Of a stretch of 64,000 nucleotides of DNA, positions 25,173 through 34,030 are shown piece after piece. The translations under genes and the position numbers were made by a program. The stretch is from Acidimicrobiaceae bacterium (GTDB taxonomy: Bacteria; Actinomycetota; Acidimicrobiia; Acidimicrobiales; Ilumatobacteraceae), in NCBI GenBank assembly GCA_020637295.1, contig JACJWF010000015.1:1-64000 (forward strand). Reading direction: 5' to 3'. The notes under the pieces are model-generated. The model saw only the letters and a list, made by a program, of their open reading frames with translations. It had not been told where the DNA came from and did not search any database. Numbering within the stretch: the first letter of the stretch is position 1; each line of letters begins with the position of its first letter.

Positions 25173-26445
25173 CGACGTACTTGCCACCGACCTCGCCGCC
25201 GAGCGTTCGCGGGCCATCCGCCTGCTGCTGCGCTCACCGATGCTCAACTCCGAGGATCAACCGGACGGCTTCCGCGACGTCGTCCGGCACCACGACTGGC
25301 TCGTCGCCTGGTTCGACGACACGTGCGGTTGGCAGCTCACCATCGACCCCGGTGCCGGGTTCGCCCGGCTCGCCAAGCGCTCCCGCGGCGCCAAGGTCGA
25401 CGTGTCCCGGCCGCTGCGGCGTTCCCGCGGGGGCCATCAGGCGTTCGATCGCCGCCGCTACCAGCTGCTGTGCCTCGTCGCCGCTCAGTTGGTGCAGCAC
25501 CCGGTCACCACCGTCGGACTCCTCGCCCGGGCGATCTGCGCCGAGGCCGGGCTGGACACGAGCCGCCATCGCGAGCGCGTCGCCCTGGTGGACGTGCTGC
25601 GAACACTGATCGAGTGGCAGGCACTGCGCGCCTCTGGTGGCACCGTGGACGACTTCGTGGAAACCGAAGAGGCGAACGCCCTGTTGCAGGCGGACACGAT
25701 GCGGCTGCACCGGCTGCTGGTCACCACGGTGGCACCTTCCTCGTTGGCCGACGACGTCAGCCCGGTTGCGGCAGCCGTGTACCTCGGGGCCGAACCGCGA
25801 TACGGGCGTGGCCGAGAAGCGGACGCGCACCAGGCAGGCACCGATGACGAGCAGCGGCTGCGCAGGATCCGCCACATGATTGGCCGCCGGCTGGTCGACG
25901 ACCCCGTTGTCTACTTCGAGGACCTCGACGAGGAGGAACGGGGCTACCTCGACAACCCAGCCGGCCGGCAGTGGCTGCGCAGCCGCGTCGCCGAGGCCGG
26001 CTTCGAGTTGGAAGAACGATCTGACGGGTTGCTGGCGGTCGACCCCGACGCGCTGGCGACGGACCTCCAGTTCCCAGGCCCGCACGGCAACGCCCACCAG
26101 CTGGCGCTGCTGTTGGTCGACGACCTGCTCACCCGGGCCGACGGGCGGCACCGCGACCCCGTAGAGCTGACGCCGGCCCAGCTGGAGCAGGCGGTGGACA
26201 CCGTGTTCGAGCGGTTCCCGAATTGGGCCCGCTCCCACCGGGATCGTGACGGCCGCCAGGCCCTGACCACCGAAGCAACCGAGCTGCTCGAAGCCTTCGG
26301 TCTGGCCCGGCGCACACCCGACGGAGGTGTCGCCGGCCGGGCCGCCATCGCCCGCTACAGCGTCGGCGCACCGGTGCGGACGGGAACACGCACGCTCTTC
26401 GACGACCCGCCGGCGGGCGCGGCGACCGGAGAGAAGCCCTCGTGA
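25165..26445 (+). CDS. jetB: Wadjet JetB (DUF2398 family)
   Basis: GTG 25165 overlaps the JetA stop by 8 bp and gives 426 residues. Family features are the opening DLAAERSRAIRLLLRSPML, the RSRGAKVDVSRPLRRSRG basic stretch, RRRYQLLCLVAAQL helix, and a C-terminal RDRDGRQALTTEATELLEAFGLA winged helix. JetB is the kite-like subunit that binds JetA and the JetC heads. The stop overlaps the JetC start by 4 bp (GTGA), so the subunits are translated as a coupled set. Confidence 0.88.
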   Translation: MRSDVLATDLAAERSRAIRLLLRSPMLNSEDQPDGFRDVVRHHDWLVAWFDDTCGWQLTIDPGAGFARLAKRSRGAKVDVSRPLRRSRGGHQAFDRRRYQLLCLVAAQLVQHPVTTVGLLARAICAEAGLDTSRHRERVALVDVLRTLIEWQALRASGGTVDDFVETEEANALLQADTMRLHRLLVTTVAPSSLADDVSPVAAAVYLGAEPRYGRGREADAHQAGTDDEQRLRRIRHMIGRRLVDDPVVYFEDLDEEERGYLDNPAGRQWLRSRVAEAGFELEERSDGLLAVDPDALATDLQFPGPHGNAHQLALLLVDDLLTRADGRHRDPVELTPAQLEQAVDTVFERFPNWARSHRDRDGRQALTTEATELLEAFGLARRTPDGGVAGRAAIARYSVGAPVRTGTRTLFDDPPAGAATGEKPS

Positions 26446-29400
26446 CTACCACGGCAGAGTCGACCACCACGGGCACGTTCAGCTCCCCGGTCCGCACGGA
26501 TCGCTGGGTGCCGGCCAGGGCTGGGCTCGTTTCGGTGTGGCGGTACGTCGAGGAGACCTTCCGCTTCCACCAGGGGCGCCTGCTCCTCCGCGGGCCCAAC
26601 GGATCGGGCAAGTCGATGGCACTCGAGCTCTTGCTGCCGTTCCTCCTCGACGCCGACACCAACCCGAACCGTCTCACCTCGGCTGCCAAGTCGCGCGGCG
26701 GCCTGTTCGACCGGATCATGACCGGCAGCGACGAACCCTCCCGCACCGGTTTCGTGTGGGTCGAGTTCCAACGTGGCGACGCCGCCTTCACGATCGGCGC
26801 CAGGCTGCGCGCCTCCCAGTCCACCCGGCGGGTCGACGTCGACTACTTCACCAGCACCGCCCGCATCGGCGAGGGGCTCGACCTGCTCGACGATCAACGC
26901 GTGCCCCTGTCGCTGAAGACACTGAAGGAGGCGCTCTCCGAGAGCGGACGGGTCTACGGCACCGCCGACGAGTACCGGGCGGCCGTGCGAGCAGCGCTCT
27001 ACGAGGGTTTCGGTGCGGACCGCTATGCCTCGGTCGTCACCGCTCTCCTCGCGCTCCGCAAGGAGAAGCTGTCGCAGAACCTCGACCTCGACAAGTTGTC
27101 CGAGGTGATGTCGGAGTCCCTCCCCCCGCTCGACGACCACGACATCGCCGCAGTGGCCGAGGGGTTCGAACGCCTCGACCGCCGGCGGGCGCAACTCGAT
27201 GCGCTGCGCGGCGACCTCAAGGAGGTCGACCTCCTGGCGAGCCGGCAGCGCACCTATGCGCGCCAGGTCATCGCCTGGCTGGCCGACGAGGTCCGCTCGG
27301 CAGAGTCGCGGCGCGACACCGTCACCCGCACCGCTCGCGAGGCAGCCGAGGCCCTGGCCGCGGCGCAGCAGCGGGCGCAGGAGGTCGCCGACCGGGAGCG
27401 AAAGCTGGATGAACGCATCCGGGCCGCTCGTGCGGAGATCGACGGCTTCAAGGACAGCGATGCCTACCGGGAAGGCTCCCGGCTGCTGGAACTGCGGGCC
27501 CAGATCGAACAGCGCCGCACGGACGTCGCCACGGCGGAACGCACGCTCGCCCAGGCGCTGCGCAGGGTTGGCGACGCCGAGGCCGCCGTCGCCAACGCGT
27601 CGGACACAGCGTCCACCGCCGAAGCGAACCTCGTGCATGCCCGCCAGCAGCTCGACATCGCTGCGAATGCCGCGAACTCGGACACCATCGCGGCCGAGGC
27701 CACCGCGTCGGCGGAAGGATCTGCCGACGCCGACCACGGCGAGCGTCTGATGGCAGCACACATCACGGCCCGCCGCCAGTCGATCAAGGACGTGCGTGCC
27801 GCCCTGGACGAGCACCAGCAGGCGATGCAGCAACGAGAGGCGCACGCCGATGCGCTCGCCGACAGCATGACGGCGCTCGACGCCGCAGTCGAGGCCTCCC
27901 GGCTGGCGCGCGAGGCGTTGGACGGCGCCGTCGACGCCTTCGAGCAGGACGTGCGTGGTTGGGCGCGCTCATGCCGGCAGCTGTCACCCGACCGCATCCT
28001 CGCTGCGCTCCCCGACGACCTGTCGTCTCCCGAAACCGTCGCCGCTGCACTCTCAACGCTCCGCAACGACCTCAGCAGCGAGCACGAGCGGCACGTCACC
28101 GGGCTGCGCCACAAGCAGCAGCAGCTCGACGCCGTGCTCGCCGACCTCTCCGCGAAACGTGATCACTTCGCCTCCGGCTCGGTGGTGGAACCGGTGCCAC
28201 CAACCTGGCGCGCCGATCGCCGTGAGCGACCGGGTGCGCCGCTCTGGCGCGCTGTGGACATCAATCCCTCCGCCGCTGACACCGAACTCGACGGGGTTGA
28301 AGCGGCGCTTGCCGCGGCCGGTCTCATCGACGCCTGGGTCCGCCCAGACGGCGGCGTCGACCTCACGCGAGCCGACGTCCACCTCATCCCGGCGCCGGTC
28401 GACGGCCCGACCTTGCGATCACTCCTCGTACCGATCGCCGGCGCCGGCCTCGACGAGGATCTCATCGACCGCGTCCTTCGCTCGATCCGGGTCGTCGACA
28501 CCGTCCGGGGCACCCACGTTGCCGGTGCCCACGCCACCAGCGACGGCTCATTCCACCTCGAGATCGGGCGCGACGGTTCGTTCCGTGTCGGCGCTGCCGT
28601 CGGCCGCGGGCGCGTTCAAGCCGCCGAACTCCTCGGCGCAGAGGCCCGCGAGCGCCGGCGCCGCGCCCGCCTCGCCGAACTCGACGCCCAGATCGCCGCC
28701 AACCGCGACGAACACCGGCTGCTCAGCGAGCACATCGACACCGCCACCCGCGGATGGAACGCGGCTGCCGCCGAGCTGGCCACCGCACCCAGCGGGCGCC
28801 GCGTCGCCGATGCAGAACGCGGCCTCGTCGCCGCCGAGGCCGGCGAAGCCCAGACCCAACGGCAACACGCCGTCGCCCGCGAGCGGCTCGACACCAGCGA
28901 GCGAGCAGTGCGCGAGGCGCTGCGCCGTCTCACCGTGGAGGCCGCCCACCACCAGGTGCCCGCCGACCCGGCCGGGCTGGACGACCTGACCGACGCGCTC
29001 GTCACGCTGGAACGCAGCACGTCGGCGTGGGCTCGCCGCTGGCGCGACCGGCACACCGCCGCCATTGCCGTCGAGCGCGAAGAGCGCGACCGCGCAGGCG
29101 CATCCGAGGCCGCCGCGGAGGCGAAAGAGACGGAGGTCCGGCACCAGCAGGCACTGGCTGCACTTGTCTCCCGCATCACTGCGATCGAGGACGCGCTCGG
29201 CTCGCGCTACGACGACGTGCTGGAGCGGATCAGCGCCCTCGAACGGCAGCTCGCAATGGACGAAGCCGAGCACACCGCCCTCCGCAGCGACCAGCCGAAG
29301 CTTCAGCACAGCATCGGGGCCCTCGAAGAGCGCGTCGAACAAGCAGAGGCCGAACGCGCCCACGCCGACGCCCACCGTGCGGCGACGCATCACCACCTGG

Positions 29401-30512
29401 TCACCGCCCTCGCCCGTGGCGTCGGCACCGATGCCGACGTGGAATCTCCGACGAACCTCGACGGTGTCACGGCGGTGCTCACCGCCGCACGCGACATCGC
29501 CGCGACGCTGGGTGTCGGCGACACGACCTCGCCGTCGCGGGAAAAGGCTGGCGCCCGGGTCGAAGAGCAGCTCCACGTGGCCCGGCAGCGCCTCGTCACC
29601 GCCGACATCGAGCGAACACCGAACGACGACGGCTGGACGGATCTCACCGCGCTGGTCGGCGGGCAGCGGCGACGGATCGGCCAGCTTGCGGGTGCGCTGC
29701 GCGCCAACGTGGACAGCGCGACCGCAGAGCTCCGTGACGAGGAGGAGCAGCTCTTCTCACGTGTGCTGGCCGGCGACATCCGTCGCACACTCGCCTCGCG
29801 CATCCGCCATGCCAACGATCTCGTCGGCAGCATCAACCGCCAGCTGGATCAGGTGCGCACCAAGGCTGCCGGCGTGCAGGCTCGGCTCACCTGGAATGTC
29901 GACGATCAGCAGCCCGACGCGGTGCGCTCGGCCCGGGCGCTGCTGCTGCGCGACCCCAGCGACCTCACCGACGCCGAAACGGCCGCTCTGCAGGCCTTCG
30001 TTCGTGCCCGCGTGGAGCAGGCCCGCGCCGACCTCGAGGCGAATGCACCATGGGAAGCACGGCTTCGCGAGACCCTCGACTACCGGCGCTGGCACCGCTT
30101 CACGCTGCAGCTGGCCCACCGCGACTGGGACGGCTTTCAGCCTGCAACCGCCAAGCGGCTGCAGAAGCTGTCGACCGGCGAGCGGTCCATCGCTCTGCAC
30201 CTGCCGATGCTGGCCTCCATCGCCGCCCACTACACCGCCGCCGACGGCCGGCCTGCAGCGTGCCCGCGGCTGATCATGCTCGACGAGCTGTTCGCCGGCG
30301 TCGACCCCACCAACCGGTCCCAGCTGTTCGCCCGCTTCACGGACTGGGACCTCGACGCCGTCTTCACCAGCGACCACGAGTGGTGCCAGTACGCGACCCT
30401 TGACGGGATCGCCATCCATCACCTCCACCCTCCGGTGGGCAACGAGCCGGTCACGTCCACGCGGTTCACTTGGGACGGCCATCACCGCATGATCGACCGG
30501 GCGGCCTCGTGA
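26442..30512 (+). CDS. jetC: Wadjet JetC, SMC-like ATPase
   Basis: This protein has 1356 residues. The N-terminal head has Walker A GPNGSGKS (about residue 55), and the C-terminal head has the ABC signature LSTGERS and Walker B RLIMLDELFAGVD followed by an H-loop region (FTSDHEW). Two coiled-coil arms flank a hinge-like middle around residues 560-740. The family is TIGR02680. As in other SMC proteins the dimer binds and extrudes DNA using ATP; in Wadjet this positions plasmid DNA for cutting by JetD. All ATPase motifs are intact. It overlaps JetB by 4 bp and JetD by 4 bp. Confidence 0.92.
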   Translation: MTTTAESTTTGTFSSPVRTDRWVPARAGLVSVWRYVEETFRFHQGRLLLRGPNGSGKSMALELLLPFLLDADTNPNRLTSAAKSRGGLFDRIMTGSDEPSRTGFVWVEFQRGDAAFTIGARLRASQSTRRVDVDYFTSTARIGEGLDLLDDQRVPLSLKTLKEALSESGRVYGTADEYRAAVRAALYEGFGADRYASVVTALLALRKEKLSQNLDLDKLSEVMSESLPPLDDHDIAAVAEGFERLDRRRAQLDALRGDLKEVDLLASRQRTYARQVIAWLADEVRSAESRRDTVTRTAREAAEALAAAQQRAQEVADRERKLDERIRAARAEIDGFKDSDAYREGSRLLELRAQIEQRRTDVATAERTLAQALRRVGDAEAAVANASDTASTAEANLVHARQQLDIAANAANSDTIAAEATASAEGSADADHGERLMAAHITARRQSIKDVRAALDEHQQAMQQREAHADALADSMTALDAAVEASRLAREALDGAVDAFEQDVRGWARSCRQLSPDRILAALPDDLSSPETVAAALSTLRNDLSSEHERHVTGLRHKQQQLDAVLADLSAKRDHFASGSVVEPVPPTWRADRRERPGAPLWRAVDINPSAADTELDGVEAALAAAGLIDAWVRPDGGVDLTRADVHLIPAPVDGPTLRSLLVPIAGAGLDEDLIDRVLRSIRVVDTVRGTHVAGAHATSDGSFHLEIGRDGSFRVGAAVGRGRVQAAELLGAEARERRRRARLAELDAQIAANRDEHRLLSEHIDTATRGWNAAAAELATAPSGRRVADAERGLVAAEAGEAQTQRQHAVARERLDTSERAVREALRRLTVEAAHHQVPADPAGLDDLTDALVTLERSTSAWARRWRDRHTAAIAVEREERDRAGASEAAAEAKETEVRHQQALAALVSRITAIEDALGSRYDDVLERISALERQLAMDEAEHTALRSDQPKLQHSIGALEERVEQAEAERAHADAHRAATHHHLVTALARGVGTDADVESPTNLDGVTAVLTAARDIAATLGVGDTTSPSREKAGARVEEQLHVARQRLVTADIERTPNDDGWTDLTALVGGQRRRIGQLAGALRANVDSATAELRDEEEQLFSRVLAGDIRRTLASRIRHANDLVGSINRQLDQVRTKAAGVQARLTWNVDDQQPDAVRSARALLLRDPSDLTDAETAALQAFVRARVEQARADLEANAPWEARLRETLDYRRWHRFTLQLAHRDWDGFQPATAKRLQKLSTGERSIALHLPMLASIAAHYTAADGRPAACPRLIMLDELFAGVDPTNRSQLFARFTDWDLDAVFTSDHEWCQYATLDGIAIHHLHPPVGNEPVTSTRFTWDGHHRMIDRAAS

Positions 30513-31756
30513 GCCGCCTCGACGACGCCTGCACCCGCCTTGGTCGGCCGGCACTCAGGCCCATCGTCGTTGAGCTGGCCCGGAGGCTGGGCGACGGCCG
30601 CGTAACACCCTCACGGATCCGGCTTCAGGGTCTTGAGGAGGACCAACGCAGTGCCCTCGCCGATCTCCTTGGCATCGCCACGCTGCCCCCCGCCGACACG
30701 TCGCTGACCATCACCCAACTCCTTGACGCTGTCGGGCTCAGCGACCCCGGCGACCTCCGCACCGTCATCGAGCGGCTGCATGGCCCGCTGGGCAACCGCG
30801 CCGCGGAACGGGCGGCCCAGCGCGAGGCGCGGGATGCGTTGTGGGACTGGTTCACGGAGCAGTGCCGAAGGCTCGTGATCGCCAACGTCGGGCCACTCCG
30901 CGAGTGGCCGGCGCTGGTGCGAGCGGAAGGGATCCGTGGCGACGTCGACGCCCACCGGGTGCGACTCGGGCGCGTCGTGCAGGTGCTGGCTGCACTTGCC
31001 GAGGTGCCACCGGTCGGCATGCCGTTGGCGACCTTCGCCAACCTGTGCATGGGGGACTCGCACGCCCTCGATCATGGTCAACCACTCGCCCGCCTGACGC
31101 TTGCCGCGATTGCCGACGCCGCTGGCGTACCGGGGCCGGACAGCGCGGAGGACGCCCGTGCGCTCTGGGAGCTCGTCGGCGTCACTCCGGACTCGTTGTC
31201 GTCGAATGTCCTCAGCCTCGGCATCGGCGCGCGAGTGGGCTGTCCACTGGCCTCGTGCTTAGCCGGCCACAGTGCCGCAGCAGAGCCGATCATCCTCACC
31301 CTCTCCGAGCTCCGGAGATGGCCCATCGAACCCCTTCCCGCCGACGGCTGCGCCTTCGTGGTCGAGAACCCGGCGATCGTCGCGGCAGCGGCGAGCCTGG
31401 CGTGGGCCGGGCCGCCCATCATCTGCTCCTCCGGCCGGCCGTCGCTGGCGGTCGTGGTGCTGCTTCGTCAGCTCGGCGCGCTCGGCGCGACCCTCCATCA
31501 GCACGCCGACTTCGACGCGGCCGGCCTCGGCATCACCGCCTGGCTTCAAGCCAGAGCCGGTACGACGCCGTGGCTCATGACCGCCGGGGCCTACCGGGCT
31601 GCGATTGCAGCGACGCGGGACCGGCCCCGCCTCGGCGGAGCCGTGCCAGCCACGCCATGGGATCCGGAGCTGGCAGATGTCATGGCCAGCCACGGACACG
31701 CTGTCTACGAAGAGGAACTCACCGACCAGCTGCTCGGCGCGATGCTCGGCGCCTGA
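30509..31756 (+). CDS. jetD: Wadjet JetD, Toprim nuclease (DUF2399 family)
   Basis: This protein has 415 residues from GTG 30509, which overlaps the JetC stop. The N-terminal half is helical (DUF3323-like). The C-terminal Toprim-like domain (DUF2399) shows a glutamate in FVVENPAIVAAAAS and the HADFDAAG cluster, equivalent to the Glu and DxD metal ligands of topoisomerase VI A subunits. JetD makes the double-strand cut in the extruded plasmid. No truncation is visible, so the operon appears complete. It is followed by about 160 bp without a gene. Confidence 0.88.
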   Translation: MSRLDDACTRLGRPALRPIVVELARRLGDGRVTPSRIRLQGLEEDQRSALADLLGIATLPPADTSLTITQLLDAVGLSDPGDLRTVIERLHGPLGNRAAERAAQREARDALWDWFTEQCRRLVIANVGPLREWPALVRAEGIRGDVDAHRVRLGRVVQVLAALAEVPPVGMPLATFANLCMGDSHALDHGQPLARLTLAAIADAAGVPGPDSAEDARALWELVGVTPDSLSSNVLSLGIGARVGCPLASCLAGHSAAAEPIILTLSELRRWPIEPLPADGCAFVVENPAIVAAAASLAWAGPPIICSSGRPSLAVVVLLRQLGALGATLHQHADFDAAGLGITAWLQARAGTTPWLMTAGAYRAAIAATRDRPRLGGAVPATPWDPELADVMASHGHAVYEEELTDQLLGAMLGA

Positions 31757-31916
31757 GCTGCGCAGCGACGACCGGCCGGGGTTGCCCTTTTCGTTGTGGC
31801 CGCCGATAATGGCGGTGCCTCACCGTACTGATCGGCGAGGAAGACGCGAGTTCCGGAGTGCCAGGCCGAGGATCCCTGAGGATCGTCTAGGACGGGAGCC
31901 GGAACTCTCGCACTTT

Positions 31917-32549
31917 TCAGCGCTCTCCGCGGAACCTGAGGTCGACAGCTCCTGCGGCGACCAGCTTCTCAAACCAAGAGGCGTTCTTCCCGGTGACGAA
32001 CTCGCCCACCGATCCCGCGATGGCATCGGCTACCCACAGCGCCCGTTCTCCCTTCGACCGCCAGTCGTACGCGAAGGGCACTCCGCCGCTGTCCCGATGA
32101 CGGTCCATGAGAGCCTTGCGATCGCGACCGATCGTCACGTCGTCACTCGCCTCGATCATCACGTGAGTTGCCCCCTCGGCGGCAGCCCAATCGCTGAGGT
32201 CAGCGAGCATCTCGAGGCGAGCAGCCAACTGCCCTCTCCGCGAGACATGTGCACAGTGAGCAATCGAGATGACGCCGGTCAAGATGATGACATCAAGGAT
32301 CCCATTCCGCGCCTCCGGCCCCTCCCTTGCCCAATGGAAGGGTCGCTGACGTGGCGCCGGGAACATCTCCGAGAGACCAGTGACGACGTCGGGCAGCGAT
32401 AACACTGCAGCGGCGGTGACGACATAGGCAACCCCTCCCGCTCGATTGTCGGGACTGGATTCGTCGACAACGACCAAGAGGTCCCCACGGATCGGTCGAC
32501 CATCAGCGACGTTCGGTGGCTTCATCGCCTCGCCCCGTATGCGCGGCAT
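31917..32549 (-). CDS. DUF3800-like (RNase H fold) hypothetical protein
   Basis: This protein has 210 residues from ATG 32549; ATG 32525, with GGGGCGAGG before it, is an alternative. The segment LLVVVDESSPDNRAGGVAYVVTAAAV resembles the first strands and acidic residue of DUF3800, and the C-terminal RALWVADAIAGSVGEFV resembles that family's ADliAG helix. DUF3800 has an RNase H-like fold and is common in phage and defence loci, though its activity is not well known. The match is partial. It lies 12 bp after the end of the unknown gene at 32562-33305 on the same strand and converges on JetD. Confidence 0.45.
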   Translation of the reverse strand: MPRIRGEAMKPPNVADGRPIRGDLLVVVDESSPDNRAGGVAYVVTAAAVLSLPDVVTGLSEMFPAPRQRPFHWAREGPEARNGILDVIILTGVISIAHCAHVSRRGQLAARLEMLADLSDWAAAEGATHVMIEASDDVTIGRDRKALMDRHRDSGGVPFAYDWRSKGERALWVADAIAGSVGEFVTGKNASWFEKLVAAGAVDLRFRGER

Positions 32550-32561
32550 GAGCTCATCGAG

Positions 32562-33305
32562 CTAGCGGTCTGGTTGACTGATCAGAGCCGTCAAGAGGCT
32601 CTCGAGCGACTCCTCAGCGAGACTCCATTCCGCTGGGTCATCGAGTTCAGTCAACGCCGTTTCCAGCAGCTCCAGTTCCGCCGGCGCGAATGTCTCCCCT
32701 GCGCGCGCCGCAACCCGCGTCGCCGCGGTGGCGCCGGGGGCGGTGGTGTCGTGGAGATCGAGTGTCGTGGAAAGCTCTCTCAGCAGGCGTGCCAGGTGAT
32801 CGGTATGGAGTGCCTCGACCTCGTCGTCGACGGGCACCCTGGTATGGACGGCATCGGCAAGCTGGGAGAGCGACCTGGACAGTCGCTCGGCGGTTCGTCG
32901 GGCCAGCGCCAGCTGGTGGGGCGAGCCGGCGACGTCTGCGTGCGCCGGCCGCATCAACGCCTCTATTGGCAGCTCGCACGTCGCCTCTGCACGGGCCCTC
33001 ATGCGGGCACCGACGTCGTGCACGTCATCCACCGCGTGCAGGGCCGTGACGATCAACGTGTCCACCGTGGGCCACAAGGCCGGCGGCAAGGGCAGCGGAC
33101 CTTGGCCGGTGCGGGCGGCGGCGAACACCAGCTGGAACGACGACAGCACGCCGTCGCGCCAGGTGAGCGTGGTGTCCGCATCCGGGGTCTCCACCACCTC
33201 GTCCACGTCGCGCCCCGACGCGTCCGCGGGCGCAGGCACCGTGACCGTGCCGGTGAGCACGTCTGCACCCGGGCGGTAGCGCAGGAGGACGTGGGCGGAG
33301 GTCAC
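32562..33305 (-). CDS. Hypothetical protein of the sigma-factor/vWA cluster
   Basis: GTG 33305 overlaps the sigma-factor stop by 4 bp (GTGA), giving 247 residues. No family recognised. The N-terminal third is beta-rich (AHVLLRYRPGADVLTGTVTV, LTWRDGVLSSFQLVFA). The rest is helical with many alanine, leucine and acid residues. There is no membrane segment, so a classical membrane anti-sigma factor is unlikely; a soluble partner of the sigma factor is possible because of the translational coupling. Confidence 0.65.
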   Translation of the reverse strand: MTSAHVLLRYRPGADVLTGTVTVPAPADASGRDVDEVVETPDADTTLTWRDGVLSSFQLVFAAARTGQGPLPLPPALWPTVDTLIVTALHAVDDVHDVGARMRARAEATCELPIEALMRPAHADVAGSPHQLALARRTAERLSRSLSQLADAVHTRVPVDDEVEALHTDHLARLLRELSTTLDLHDTTAPGATAATRVAARAGETFAPAELELLETALTELDDPAEWSLAEESLESLLTALISQPDR

Positions 33306-33931
33306 CGCCCCGCCCCTTCCTGCGCGCCCGCCCGGACGAGCTGGTCGCGCACCAGGCGGCGGGTGGCGCTGAGGCGACGGCTGACCGTCTCGCGGCACTG
33401 GCCGAACAGCGCGGCCACGTCGGTGACCTCGTAGCCGAGCGCGTCGACCAGCAGCAGCTCGGTGATCTGCTGGCGGGAGGCCTGGCCGAGACACTGGCGC
33501 AGCAGGGCGCCGGCCACCAGCTGGTCGACCGCGGCCTCGTCGAAGCGGGAGCGGGGGTCGGCCAGCAGGGAGAACAGGGACGGCCCGCCCTCCCCCACGG
33601 CGGCGTCGCCGGCGACACCGACGCGGCCGGGACGCAGCTGGCCATCGCCGTCGGCGAACAGGCGGGCACCCTCGCCACGCTGCACACGATCCCGACGGTC
33701 GAGGCTGATGCCGGCGTGGCGCACACGCTCCCGCGCGTAGCGAACGGGGTCGGGGTAGCGGGCCATGATGGCCTCCGGCTGCTCCAGCACCTCGGCCGAG
33801 ATCTCGTCGGCGAGATCGCCGGGGTCGCCACGACGAACCCGTGCCGCCACGCGCATCACCTCGCGGAACACCGCCTCGACATAGTCGCGGATGGCGGCGT
33901 CGAGGCGATCGGTGGGCTTGGTGTGGGTCAT
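33302..33931 (-). CDS. ECF-like sigma-70 factor
   Basis: ATG 33931 has GAGGAG at a 7-nt spacing (209 residues); the longer upstream frame is rejected. The N-terminal half has a region-2-like helix set (YVEAVFREVMRVAARVRRGD, then DEISAEVLEQPE). The C-terminal half has a clear region 4: RQQITELLLVDALGYEVTDVAALF, then a helix-turn-helix CRETVSRRLSATRRLVRDQ. Such factors direct RNA polymerase to a small regulon. The central linker is glycine/aspartate-rich and longer than usual. The vWA gene lies 99 bp upstream and the unknown gene overlaps downstream. Confidence 0.65.
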   Translation of the reverse strand: MTHTKPTDRLDAAIRDYVEAVFREVMRVAARVRRGDPGDLADEISAEVLEQPEAIMARYPDPVRYARERVRHAGISLDRRDRVQRGEGARLFADGDGQLRPGRVGVAGDAAVGEGGPSLFSLLADPRSRFDEAAVDQLVAGALLRQCLGQASRQQITELLLVDALGYEVTDVAALFGQCRETVSRRLSATRRLVRDQLVRAGAQEGAGR

Positions 33932-34030
33932 CGGCACGCTCCTCGTGGCACTGACTGAGTGGGACAAGGTCAGTGTGAACGAAGGGTGCGCGAAGGTTTC
34001 CCGACCGGGCAGGCCACCGTCAAGCATTCG

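Noticed and set aside
23541..25247. Long open frame on the minus strand over JetA
   Set aside because: It is antisense to a well-supported DUF2397 gene, has no recognisable motif and repeats the composition bias of GC-rich shadow frames.
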